36,357 nucleotides of DNA from a virus: IMG/VR virus record IMGVR_UViG_3300012936_000060, positions 1 through 36,357 of that record, one strand, 5' to 3'. The notes beneath the pieces are model-generated. The model was not told the DNA's origin. It saw only the letters and a program-made list of their open reading frames with translations, and searched no databases. A program made the position numbers and the translations under genes. Numbering within the stretch: the first letter of the stretch is position 1; each line of letters starts with the position of its first letter. Below are positions 16,804-25,590 of the stretch, piece by piece.

Positions 16804-19800
16804 ATGCTAGCTAAAATACAGATAAGAAGAGATAACACCATAAATTGGTCGAATATAAATCCAACATTACTTTTAGGTGAGATTGGATATGAATTAGACA
16901 CTAATAAATTCAAGATCGGTGACGGTGTAAATTCTTGGAATACATTACCTTATCAATTAGGTCAATGGATATCGGATAGTTATGGTAATATATCCTATGG
17001 TGAAAATCCAAATGAGAATGATGTCATTATCAAAAACAATTTAAAAGTCGGTGGTGATTTATCTGTAAAAGGTACTACAACTTTTGTAAATACAAAAGAA
17101 TTAGTTATCAACGATAGAGTTTTAACTTTGAATTGGAATCTAGATGACCCAGCACATTATGATGGTCAACTAGTTTCTGGTATTGAAGTGAATGCTGGTG
17201 CAAACTGGAATTATAATTTAGATGATGCAGATACACTAAACGACTATAAAACTTTTTTTGCTAATGGTATTATTGAGACGTTTACATATGATTCAGTCAA
17301 TAAAGAAACTGTATTGAGTTTAGGTTCTTTGACATCTAGAAAAATGTCAGGAACTGTTTCATTATTTTTAAATTCTAAAAATGTTGTAGGTACAGGAACT
17401 TCCTTTTTATCTCAAGTAACTATAGGGTCTAAGGTTCTAATAGACGGTCAATTATATATTGTTGGAAACGTTTTCAGTGATACTTCTTTATCATTAACTT
17501 CGAATTCAACAAAAAACTCTTCTGATGTTGATATTTTTACTGATTATCTAGGTCTTTCTAATATGTGGCCACAAAATTACTTCAATAATAAAGTGATTTT
17601 TTTAGGTAATGAATCTCAAAATTTAGCATTCCCTATTAAGAGATATGAAAAAGATAGTGATAATGACCCTCCAAACCCAAAAATCATTTTAGATGGTGAT
17701 GTAAATAAGATAGAATATGAAATCTATACTGAATCTGATGGTGTTGTATTTGCAGATGATCATGTTAGGTCTGAAAATTTCACTTACAAAAACGATACGA
17801 GTCAAGATGAAACAGAAATAGTTTTAGAGAGAGCAATAGCAAACTGGCCGCAAGATTATAATTATCAAGATGAAGTCGGTCAAACTAGAAAATTTATAAA
17901 ACTGAATAAGGTTGATTTTCTAATAAAAAGACATGAACCTCTACAGGACGGTTCTTATATATTAGTTCTTGATGGTGATGCTACAACTATTCTACCTTCA
18001 AGTGTTTTCCAAATTCACAAAAATAAAAAACAATTTTACTGGACAAACGATATTTTGAATAAAGGGTGGCATCTAGATGATGATTTAATTGTTGATGGTG
18101 TTGTGGATTCTAAAAACTCCTGGGAAATAACTTCCGACTTTAAAGACTTATATAGAAGTGGGGGTAATGTAGGTATAGGAACTTTTGGAGGCCCAAAACT
18201 AAATTACGTTTTTGATGTGAAAGATATAACTACACAAACTTTCACATTAAGTATAACAAGAGACTTTGACTATGTTGTAGAAACTGACCCGAATACTGGA
18301 GAAGACGTAGAAGTTCAACAGTTCAAAGATTTTCTTGGGGGTGAATTTATAGTTGGGGATGAAGTAATTCAAATTATAAACTTCGAAGAGGTTTCAGGAA
18401 CGGTTGTTTCTTGGGATTTTCAAGCAGGTCAGGACGGAGTTCTTAAAGTTCAATCACAATACACTCTAGAATCAGGAAATATTAAGAATAATGGAGGGAT
18501 TGAGTTTGTTGTAAATTCGGTCACAGAAGTTATTAATACTGGTGACACTCAAGTTCTATTCAGATCTGACAATAACGTATATCTAAAACTTTTCAGTGAT
18601 GAAACTCCATCTAATGAAGATACAGCAAGTTCAATAAATTTACAATTCTATGACCGCTCTTTAGATTTGAACGGTTTGAAATCAACGATACAATGGGATG
18701 AAGCAACAGAAACTTTTAGAATAAATTATGGAGTTTCATCTAATAAACATTTGATCCTTGATAAAGATGGAAAGGTTGGTATTGGAACTGATACTCCCAT
18801 CTCTTTGTTAGAACTATCTGAACCTTCAACCACAAGCACTTTTATAGCTAACTTGAAAGATAATCTACCTTCAGTTTTAGATACTGACCCGACATATAAC
18901 GACTTTATACCTTTTCAAGTTTTACAAACTGATGGGGACGGTACAAAAAATTACTATCTGAAGGTAATTACAACTGATGATTTAGAAAAAATAATTCTAG
19001 GTAATAAGAATACAGATCCCGATATCGTTTTTGATACTGATGGATTGATTCATATGCCAACAACACTATCCGTTGATGCTTTGAAAGTAGGTCAGTTAGA
19101 AGGTGATAAATGGTTGGAAAGATTATTCAAACATTTTGGAATAGCAGCAAAAACTTCAAACTATGGAGTTGCTTTAGGTATTGAACAAATAACAGATGAT
19201 TCTGATTCAGATGCTGAAACTGAAATGTGGGGTATGGGTGTAAACTCTACTTCCGATTTAGGATTCTTCAAAAACTCAGACTTTGATTATAATACTTTAC
19301 CAGATGATCCAGGATTTACACTTCCAACTCCATCAATCATATTCAAGAGTGATGGAAAAGTTGGTATTGGAACAACTACTCCTACACAATCTTTACAGGT
19401 TGCTGGAAATATAAAAGGTGATGGAACTTTAGAAATTGACGGTACTACTACATTATCATCTACTTTAGATGTTACTGGAGCAAGTACATTATCATCAACT
19501 CTAGATGTATCTGGTGACGTAAAAGTAAATACAGATAAGTTTGTTGTAACAGCAGCATCGGGAAATACTGATATTGCTGGTGACGTAAAAGTAAATACAG
19601 ATAAGTTTGTTGTAACAGCAGCATCAGGAAATACTGATATTGCTGGAACTCTAGATGTTACAGGAGCAACAACTTTAGATTCTACATTAGGAGTTACTGG
19701 GGCAAGTACATTATCATCAACTCTAGATGTATCTGGTGACGTAAAAGTAAATACAGATAAGTTTGTTATTACAGCAGCATCAGGAAATACTGATATTGCT

Positions 19801-22800
19801 GGAACTCTAGATGTAACAGGTGCTACTACACTCGATTCAACTTTGAACGTTGCAGGAGAAAGTACACTTTCTTCAACTTTAGGAGTTACTGGAGCTACCA
19901 CATTACACTCAACTCTAGATGTTACAGATTCTACAACTTTGAAATCGGATCTGAAAGTTAGAACGATTGAAAGTGGAAGTTATGTTGATAAGTTCGTTGT
20001 AACTGCTAGTTCTGGAAATACTGATATTGAAGGAACCTTGGATGTCTTAGGTGATGTAAAAGTAAACACGGATAAGGTAGTTATTACAGCAGCATCAGGA
20101 AATACTGATATTGCTGGAACTCTAGATGTTACAGGAGCAACAACTTTAGATTCTACATTAGGAGTTACTGGGGCAAGTACATTATCATCAACTCTAGATG
20201 TAACAGGTGCGAGTACACTTTCTTCTACATTAGATGTTGCTGGTGATCTAAAAGTAAATACAGATAAGTTCGTTGTAACCGCTAGTTCTGGAAATACTGA
20301 TATTGCTGGAACTCTAGATGTAACAGGAGCAACAACTCTTGATTCTACTTTACAAGTCTTGAATAATACAGACCTTGATGGGACATTAGATGTACTAGGT
20401 GATCTAAAAGTAAATACAGATAAGGTAGTTATTACTGCATCGTCTGGAAATACGGATATTGCAGGAACTTTAGACGTTACTGGTGCTACTACACTCGATT
20501 CAACTTTGAACGTTGCAGGCAATGCCGATTTAGACGGTACTTTGGATGTCTTAGGTGATGTAAAAGTAAACACAGATAAAGTTGTTATTACAGCAGCATC
20601 AGGTAATACAGATATTGCAGGAACTCTAGATGTTACTGGAGCAAGTACACTTTCTTCTACATTAGATGTAACAGGTGCGAGTACACTTTCTTCTACATTA
20701 GATGTAACAGGTGCGAGTACACTTTCTTCTACATTAGATGTAACAGGTGATCTAAAAGTAAACACAGATAAAGTTGTTATTACTGCAGCATCAGGTAATA
20801 CTGATATTGCAGGAACTCTAGATGTAACAGGTGCGACAACCCTTGATTCTACTTTACAAGTTTTGAATAATACAGACCTTGATGGGACATTAGATGTACT
20901 AGGTGATCTAAAAGTAAACACAGATAAAGTTGTTATTACTGCAGCATCAGGTAATACTGATATTGCAGGAACTTTAGACGTTACTGGAGCAAGTACATTA
21001 TCATCAACTCTAGATGTAACAGGGTTGACGACTTTATCAGATAAGTTAGGTGTTGGAATAGCATTACCTTCAGATAAAGTTCACATAGATGGTGCGTTGA
21101 GGGTTTCTAATACTTGGTCTGGAATCAATACTCAATCAGGAGTTCTAGACTATATTTCTAATACAACCAGAATAATAACTCACGGAGATGGAACAGATAG
21201 AGGCGGTTTTCAAGTAATATCCCAAAAAGGGGACGGTTCAGAATCAATAACGCCATTATCTATAGATAAAGATGGAAATGTAGATTTCTCAGGTTCAATA
21301 AACGCAAATAATGGTGTAGTTTTTGGTGGTAGCACTAGCACTGAAAGTGGTGCTGTAAGATATAACAGCGGTGCTTGGGAAGGGTATAACGGATCTAGTT
21401 GGACTGAATTCGCACAAGTTGCTAGTATCGGCGGAACTCATATGACTGAAACAGCACCCACTAGTCCTCTTGTAGGAGACTTCTGGTGGGATACCAGTGA
21501 CGGTACTCTTAGAGTCTATTATGCTGATGGAGATAGTACACAATGGGTTACAGTATCAACTTCAGCTAACCTTACTGCTGATTCTGATATATGGTTGAAG
21601 GAACCGAATAATGATATAAACTACCCTGACGGGAATGTCGGAATCGGGACAACAACACCTCACGGTAAATTGTCATTAAATGATGTAACAAATAACACAT
21701 CAATAACTTTACAATCAAATAATCAAAGTCGATGGTGGATAACTGCTGATGGAACTACCACAACACCTTACACAAATGTTCTAAAAATAGGTGGAATTGG
21801 AGTTAATGAGGATAGTGAGGGTGCTATCAATATTAATGGTTCTCGTTATGTTGGTATCGGAACAGTAACACCCCAAGAAAAATTGGATGTTTATGGAAAT
21901 ATAAAACTCGGAAGTCATACTAATGATGGTGTTATAAGAGCATGGACGAGTCGGGGAACTGATGAGGGTGGAAATTCTACTAATGGAAGTAATCTAATAC
22001 TAAAAGCAGGTATTGGAACTGGATCAGGAACTAACGGCCAGATTGAGTTTCACACAGAACATAGCACATTAAACTACGGAAATGGATCTCCTCATGGTTC
22101 TGGTAGTGCTAAAATGGTTATAGATTCTGACGGAAATGTCGGAATCGGAACAAATAACCCTGTAGCAAATTTAGAAGTAAATGATCCGTACAGTCTTGGT
22201 GTAACTTTAGGCGACAGTAGAAGAATAGCAAGATTTGAAGGTCAAAGACATAAGTTAGACTTGAAGACTGTTAGAACAAAAACATTAGCAAGTGAAGATT
22301 GGAAAGATACAACATATAAACTTCTAATGATGGTTGATAATACTGAACATCAATCTATAGACTTTGTATCCGATTCAGATATGCGAGAACATGTTGATAT
22401 TAGAACAGGAAACCAATTATTCCATAGTAGATTTTATTCAGATGGAAATCTTGGAATCGGGACTTCCTCACCTGACACATATAATCTTGGAGGGTCTGGA
22501 AGATATGTTGATATAAAAGCTTCGAGTAGTCATGCAGTTTTGACTTTAGTGGACTCAAATAATGCTGGTTCTTATTTACAGTTTGGAAACCCTACAATTA
22601 GGAGAGGTTCCTTACACTTCTTTGATGGTTCGCATTTCGCAATCAGTACTAATGGTGGAAATTCTGGAACAAGCTTGACTGAGAGATTTCGAATAAAAAA
22701 TGATGGAAATGTCGGTATTGGAACAACTTCACCTTCAGAAAAACTTCATGTATATGGGGGTTCATTGAGAGTCGATATTGGAACTGCACCTGATTCTGCT

Positions 22801-25218
22801 GCTATATTTGCTGGTGGAGGTTCAAATCTTCATATTGATCTTAGTTCTGGATATTCGACTTTCAGAAATACTGCTGGGGATACATCAAGTAGTGGGTTCC
22901 GTTTCAAAAGTATAAGCAATGATTTAGTCACGATACAAAATGACGGAAATGTCGGTATTGGAACAACAAGTCCTACATCAAAATTAACAGTCTTCGGAGA
23001 CTCTTATGTTGGGAATGGAGATTTAATTCTAAACACTTCATCCAATACTAAACATCTTTATATTTCAAGATATGGTTCAAGATCCAATGAATATACACGT
23101 ATTGGAAGAGATGATGCAACAACTTATTTTACCACTAAAAACGATGAAACAGTTTCAGCTTATAGATTTCAATTTGAAAATACCGACACAGAAATTAATA
23201 ATGGTGCTAATGCGAATTCTTCTTATATTCATTTTCAAGGTGATGCTACTGGTGCGAAAATAAGCGTTAATGATGATCCAACCTCAACTGACCAAAAGAT
23301 TTTATTACATTCTAATGATGATTCGTATCTCATGGGCGGAAATGTCGGTATTGGAACAACAGTACCTCAAGAAAAGTTAGATGTAAATGGAGCAATAAGA
23401 CTCGCATCAACCGCAAACAATAATGCTGGAACAATAAAATACACCTCAAATGACTTCTTTGGATATAATGGTACTGAATGGTTATCACTAACATCAGGAG
23501 GAAGTGCTTCATCATATATTTCGGACACTGCACCAACTTCCCCAGAACATGGAGATTTTTGGTGGGATTCTGATGATGGTGAATTGAGAATATATTACAC
23601 CGATGCTGATGGGACTTCTCAATGGGTTACTATATCTGGTGGAGGGAGTTCTTCTGGTGGAAGTTCACCTTGGGGAACTTCTGGAAGTGATATTTATTAT
23701 AATACTGGAAAAGTAGGAATTGGAACAACACCTTTCACTCTCCCTAACACTGGTAACGGAGATCATACTTCTCCAAGACTTCATATTGCAAATCCAAGTA
23801 ATACAAGTTTGACTTCTAATAAAGTTGTTGATAATTTCTCAACTTTTCTATTAGAAGATTCAGAAGCAAGAATGCAATTAATAGGTGCAAATAGCGGGTC
23901 TTATGCAACTTCAATCACTTTGAGTTCGGTTGATCAATATTTAAATGCTGATAATGAAAGAGTTCAATCAAATTGGAGTTTAATTCATAGAGCTTCAAGT
24001 GCTGATAACAAATTTCAAATAGTACATCAAGATGTTGAAACAACAAATACTTGGTATGATGTTGCAGGAATTTCAACTGTAAAACATTTAACAATAGATA
24101 CTTCTGGAAATGTTGGAATAGGAAATACATGCCAATCCCCTGCCGCAAAATTAGAAGTTGGTGGGAATTTACAGTTAGATGCTAATAATGCCTCACTATA
24201 TCTAAAATCTGGAGCTGCTGGAACTACTGGAAAAGTATATTGGACATATGATAGTGATACTGCTATTTATGGTTCACTAGGTCTTGATTATGATTCAAGA
24301 AATACATTAGGAATGCATTTAGATTCTGGATATCCTATTACTTTAGATTCTGCTTCATATATTGATTTTAGCGTGAATGGTACTGCTAAAATGAGAATGT
24401 TGTCTGACGGAAAATTTGGAATTGGGACAACTTCACCGAGTGGTAAATTCAACGTTGCAGGGGGCGAGACACATTTAGATCATTCAACCTCCCCTCCTGC
24501 TAGAGGTTCTGCAATACGACTGGCTTCAAATAATGATATAACCCTATTTGCATCTAATCAATATTGGGGAACCGATGGTTCTGGGGGTGTAACCACTACA
24601 AGACGTTCGAGGGATGGAGGAACTTCAGCAATTCATATGAATCACTCTAGTGGTGCAGCTGCTGGAGATATTGCTTTTTCAACAGCACCTAATTCGACTC
24701 AATACACTGCTGCAACTATGACTACAAGAATGGTTGTTAAACAAGCTGGAGATGTTCAAATTTCAACAGGCAACTTAGTAATAGGAACTTCAGGGAAAGG
24801 GATTGATTTTAGTGCTACTGCAGGGACTGGTACAAGTCAACTTTTGGATGATTATGAAGAGGGAACTTTTACACCAATTCTTCACACTGGTGTTTATACT
24901 GGAACGTGGAATGATAATGGTAGCACAGGAATATACACTAAAATTGGTAATCTGGTTACAATATCTCTTTATTTAACTTCAAGTACAAATATATCTTTTG
25001 CGGATAAAACAAAATATATTGTTTTCAAGGGTTTACCTTTTTCAACCGCAGTAAATGGAAGCACAACAGGTTCAGTTGCTAACGGAGCTATAGCTACTTA
25101 TGGGCTAACGGGAACAGCACTTTTGGGAGATTCTTCAACCCAAATATATCTTTACGGATTTAATAGTAATGCTAGTATTAGCAATGTAAAGTTAACAATG
25201 ACATACCGAGTAAGCTAA
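16804..25218 (+). CDS. Giant tail fibre protein with Mtd-like N-terminus and internal repeat array
   Basis: At 2804 aa this is the largest protein in the window. Residues 1-52 (MLAKIQIRRDNTINWSNINP, then LLGEIGYELDTNKFKIGDG and WNTLPY) match the major tropism determinant N-terminal type found at the start of many phage fibres. Residues 75-130 resemble the same region of the preceding 1874-aa protein (VKGTTTFVNTKELVINDRVL). Residues 880-1415 are an array of TLDVTGATTLDSTL and GDVKVNTDKFVVTAASGNTD repeats. About 14 GNVGIGTTxP modules follow and precede this array. Two FWWD-DG-LR-YY-D-QWVT segments occur near residues 1555 and 2250. The last 125 residues (LLDDYEEGTFTPIL, then YTKIGNLVTISLYL) form a beta C-terminal domain common in phage tail proteins. 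The AAAGGA site and Mtd-like start fix the N-terminus. It is probably co-transcribed with the gene before it. Confidence 0.9.
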   Translation: MLAKIQIRRDNTINWSNINPTLLLGEIGYELDTNKFKIGDGVNSWNTLPYQLGQWISDSYGNISYGENPNENDVIIKNNLKVGGDLSVKGTTTFVNTKELVINDRVLTLNWNLDDPAHYDGQLVSGIEVNAGANWNYNLDDADTLNDYKTFFANGIIETFTYDSVNKETVLSLGSLTSRKMSGTVSLFLNSKNVVGTGTSFLSQVTIGSKVLIDGQLYIVGNVFSDTSLSLTSNSTKNSSDVDIFTDYLGLSNMWPQNYFNNKVIFLGNESQNLAFPIKRYEKDSDNDPPNPKIILDGDVNKIEYEIYTESDGVVFADDHVRSENFTYKNDTSQDETEIVLERAIANWPQDYNYQDEVGQTRKFIKLNKVDFLIKRHEPLQDGSYILVLDGDATTILPSSVFQIHKNKKQFYWTNDILNKGWHLDDDLIVDGVVDSKNSWEITSDFKDLYRSGGNVGIGTFGGPKLNYVFDVKDITTQTFTLSITRDFDYVVETDPNTGEDVEVQQFKDFLGGEFIVGDEVIQIINFEEVSGTVVSWDFQAGQDGVLKVQSQYTLESGNIKNNGGIEFVVNSVTEVINTGDTQVLFRSDNNVYLKLFSDETPSNEDTASSINLQFYDRSLDLNGLKSTIQWDEATETFRINYGVSSNKHLILDKDGKVGIGTDTPISLLELSEPSTTSTFIANLKDNLPSVLDTDPTYNDFIPFQVLQTDGDGTKNYYLKVITTDDLEKIILGNKNTDPDIVFDTDGLIHMPTTLSVDALKVGQLEGDKWLERLFKHFGIAAKTSNYGVALGIEQITDDSDSDAETEMWGMGVNSTSDLGFFKNSDFDYNTLPDDPGFTLPTPSIIFKSDGKVGIGTTTPTQSLQVAGNIKGDGTLEIDGTTTLSSTLDVTGASTLSSTLDVSGDVKVNTDKFVVTAASGNTDIAGDVKVNTDKFVVTAASGNTDIAGTLDVTGATTLDSTLGVTGASTLSSTLDVSGDVKVNTDKFVITAASGNTDIAGTLDVTGATTLDSTLNVAGESTLSSTLGVTGATTLHSTLDVTDSTTLKSDLKVRTIESGSYVDKFVVTASSGNTDIEGTLDVLGDVKVNTDKVVITAASGNTDIAGTLDVTGATTLDSTLGVTGASTLSSTLDVTGASTLSSTLDVAGDLKVNTDKFVVTASSGNTDIAGTLDVTGATTLDSTLQVLNNTDLDGTLDVLGDLKVNTDKVVITASSGNTDIAGTLDVTGATTLDSTLNVAGNADLDGTLDVLGDVKVNTDKVVITAASGNTDIAGTLDVTGASTLSSTLDVTGASTLSSTLDVTGASTLSSTLDVTGDLKVNTDKVVITAASGNTDIAGTLDVTGATTLDSTLQVLNNTDLDGTLDVLGDLKVNTDKVVITAASGNTDIAGTLDVTGASTLSSTLDVTGLTTLSDKLGVGIALPSDKVHIDGALRVSNTWSGINTQSGVLDYISNTTRIITHGDGTDRGGFQVISQKGDGSESITPLSIDKDGNVDFSGSINANNGVVFGGSTSTESGAVRYNSGAWEGYNGSSWTEFAQVASIGGTHMTETAPTSPLVGDFWWDTSDGTLRVYYADGDSTQWVTVSTSANLTADSDIWLKEPNNDINYPDGNVGIGTTTPHGKLSLNDVTNNTSITLQSNNQSRWWITADGTTTTPYTNVLKIGGIGVNEDSEGAININGSRYVGIGTVTPQEKLDVYGNIKLGSHTNDGVIRAWTSRGTDEGGNSTNGSNLILKAGIGTGSGTNGQIEFHTEHSTLNYGNGSPHGSGSAKMVIDSDGNVGIGTNNPVANLEVNDPYSLGVTLGDSRRIARFEGQRHKLDLKTVRTKTLASEDWKDTTYKLLMMVDNTEHQSIDFVSDSDMREHVDIRTGNQLFHSRFYSDGNLGIGTSSPDTYNLGGSGRYVDIKASSSHAVLTLVDSNNAGSYLQFGNPTIRRGSLHFFDGSHFAISTNGGNSGTSLTERFRIKNDGNVGIGTTSPSEKLHVYGGSLRVDIGTAPDSAAIFAGGGSNLHIDLSSGYSTFRNTAGDTSSSGFRFKSISNDLVTIQNDGNVGIGTTSPTSKLTVFGDSYVGNGDLILNTSSNTKHLYISRYGSRSNEYTRIGRDDATTYFTTKNDETVSAYRFQFENTDTEINNGANANSSYIHFQGDATGAKISVNDDPTSTDQKILLHSNDDSYLMGGNVGIGTTVPQEKLDVNGAIRLASTANNNAGTIKYTSNDFFGYNGTEWLSLTSGGSASSYISDTAPTSPEHGDFWWDSDDGELRIYYTDADGTSQWVTISGGGSSSGGSSPWGTSGSDIYYNTGKVGIGTTPFTLPNTGNGDHTSPRLHIANPSNTSLTSNKVVDNFSTFLLEDSEARMQLIGANSGSYATSITLSSVDQYLNADNERVQSNWSLIHRASSADNKFQIVHQDVETTNTWYDVAGISTVKHLTIDTSGNVGIGNTCQSPAAKLEVGGNLQLDANNASLYLKSGAAGTTGKVYWTYDSDTAIYGSLGLDYDSRNTLGMHLDSGYPITLDSASYIDFSVNGTAKMRMLSDGKFGIGTTSPSGKFNVAGGETHLDHSTSPPARGSAIRLASNNDITLFASNQYWGTDGSGGVTTTRRSRDGGTSAIHMNHSSGAAAGDIAFSTAPNSTQYTAATMTTRMVVKQAGDVQISTGNLVIGTSGKGIDFSATAGTGTSQLLDDYEEGTFTPILHTGVYTGTWNDNGSTGIYTKIGNLVTISLYLTSSTNISFADKTKYIVFKGLPFSTAVNGSTTGSVANGAIATYGLTGTALLGDSSTQIYLYGFNSNASISNVKLTMTYRVS
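19513..19644 (+). repeat. 66-bp tandem duplication
   Basis: Two head-to-tail copies, 19513-19578 and 19579-19644, each 22 codons. They differ at one synonymous base (tcg versus tca), so the duplication is recent. The reading frame is kept. Confidence 0.93.
20641..20748 (+). repeat. Three 36-bp tandem repeats
   Basis: Copies at 20641-20676, 20677-20712 and 20713-20748 encode ASTLSSTLDVTG each time. The last two are identical, and the first differs by one base (gca versus gcg). The period is a multiple of three. Confidence 0.93.
22711..22969 (+). repeat. Duplicated fibre module, copy B
   Basis: Counterpart of 15735-15993 inside the 2804-aa gene (about residues 1970-2055). Similarity at DNA level continues on both sides into the GNVGIGT units that flank it. 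Confidence 0.85.
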
Positions 25219-25242
25219 TAATTAAAAAATATATTATGATAA

Positions 25243-25250
25243 TATAAATA
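25243..25250 (+). promoter_or_regulatory. T4-type late promoter upstream of 97-aa gene
   Basis: Exact TATAAATA in the 51-base gap after the 2804-aa fibre gene, 19 bases before the next start codon. Initiation near 25256 would leave a very short leader that still contains the GGGG part of the ribosome site. Confidence 0.65.
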
Positions 25251-25269
25251 ATACTTAAAAGGGGTAAAA

Positions 25270-25563
25270 ATGAGTTTAGAAGAAAAAACTATAGAAGACA
25301 AAATTGAAGTACTTGAATCAGGTCATGTTCAAGTTAGATCCAAAACAGTAATCCTAAAAGACGGAGAACCTATTGCTGAAAATTATCACAGAAAAGTTAT
25401 CTCACCAGGAGATGATTATTCAGAAGAAAGTGAAAAGGTTCAGTCAATTTGTGAATTAATTCAAACTCAGGAAGTTGTTGATGAATATCTAGAAAAATTA
25501 GAATCTAATAATCCAATACTTCCTGAAACTGAGGAACCTGCTTCAGAAGAACCAGTAGAATAA
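25270..25563 (+). CDS. Small acidic protein, unknown function
   Basis: This 97-aa protein has a beta-like N-terminal part (KIEVLESGHVQVRSKTVILK, then AENYHRKVISPGDD), a helical segment and an acidic proline-rich tail (ETEEPASEEPVE). The pattern of an N-terminal strand region with HVQVR and (Y/F)HR-VISPGDD is one I associate with small proteins near fibre genes in marine T4-like phages, but no function is known to me. A late promoter stands directly upstream and the 1489-aa fibre gene begins 27 bases downstream. Co-expression with that fibre is likely. Confidence 0.75.
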   Translation: MSLEEKTIEDKIEVLESGHVQVRSKTVILKDGEPIAENYHRKVISPGDDYSEESEKVQSICELIQTQEVVDEYLEKLESNNPILPETEEPASEEPVE

Positions 25564-25590
25564 TAAAAAAATAAAAAAGAGGAGAGGGAT

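Larger units (their letters stand above)
19440..21045 (+). repeat. Intragenic repeat array in 2804-aa fibre gene
   Basis: About 1.6 kb made almost entirely of two units: a 12-residue unit (ASTLSSTLDVTG or ATTLDSTLxVTG) and a 22-residue unit (GDVKVNTDKFVVTAASGNTD plus IA). Copies are often identical over 30-80 bases. Blocks near 20338-20415 and 20839-20915 are nearly the same, and blocks at 20746 and 20902 repeat with a 156-base period. Confidence 0.95.

Noticed and set aside
19287-20921. Two long antisense open frames (204 and 313 codons) opposite the repeat array
   Set aside because: They lie exactly over the repeat array, where the same codons recur, so absence of stops in one unit is copied to all. 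They have no ribosome site and the translated products are low-complexity repeats (SVFTFTSP, VAPVTS). They are best explained as shadows of the sense gene.
19440-21045. CRISPR-like or other non-coding repeat array
   Set aside because: The repeats are in frame inside one continuous coding region, have no spacer structure of constant length, and encode regular peptide units.
16804-25218. Diversity-generating retroelement, suggested by the Mtd-like N-terminus
   Set aside because: No reverse transcriptase gene, no adenine-rich template repeat pair and no C-type lectin-like variable region were seen in the window. The Mtd-type start is common in fibres without such systems.
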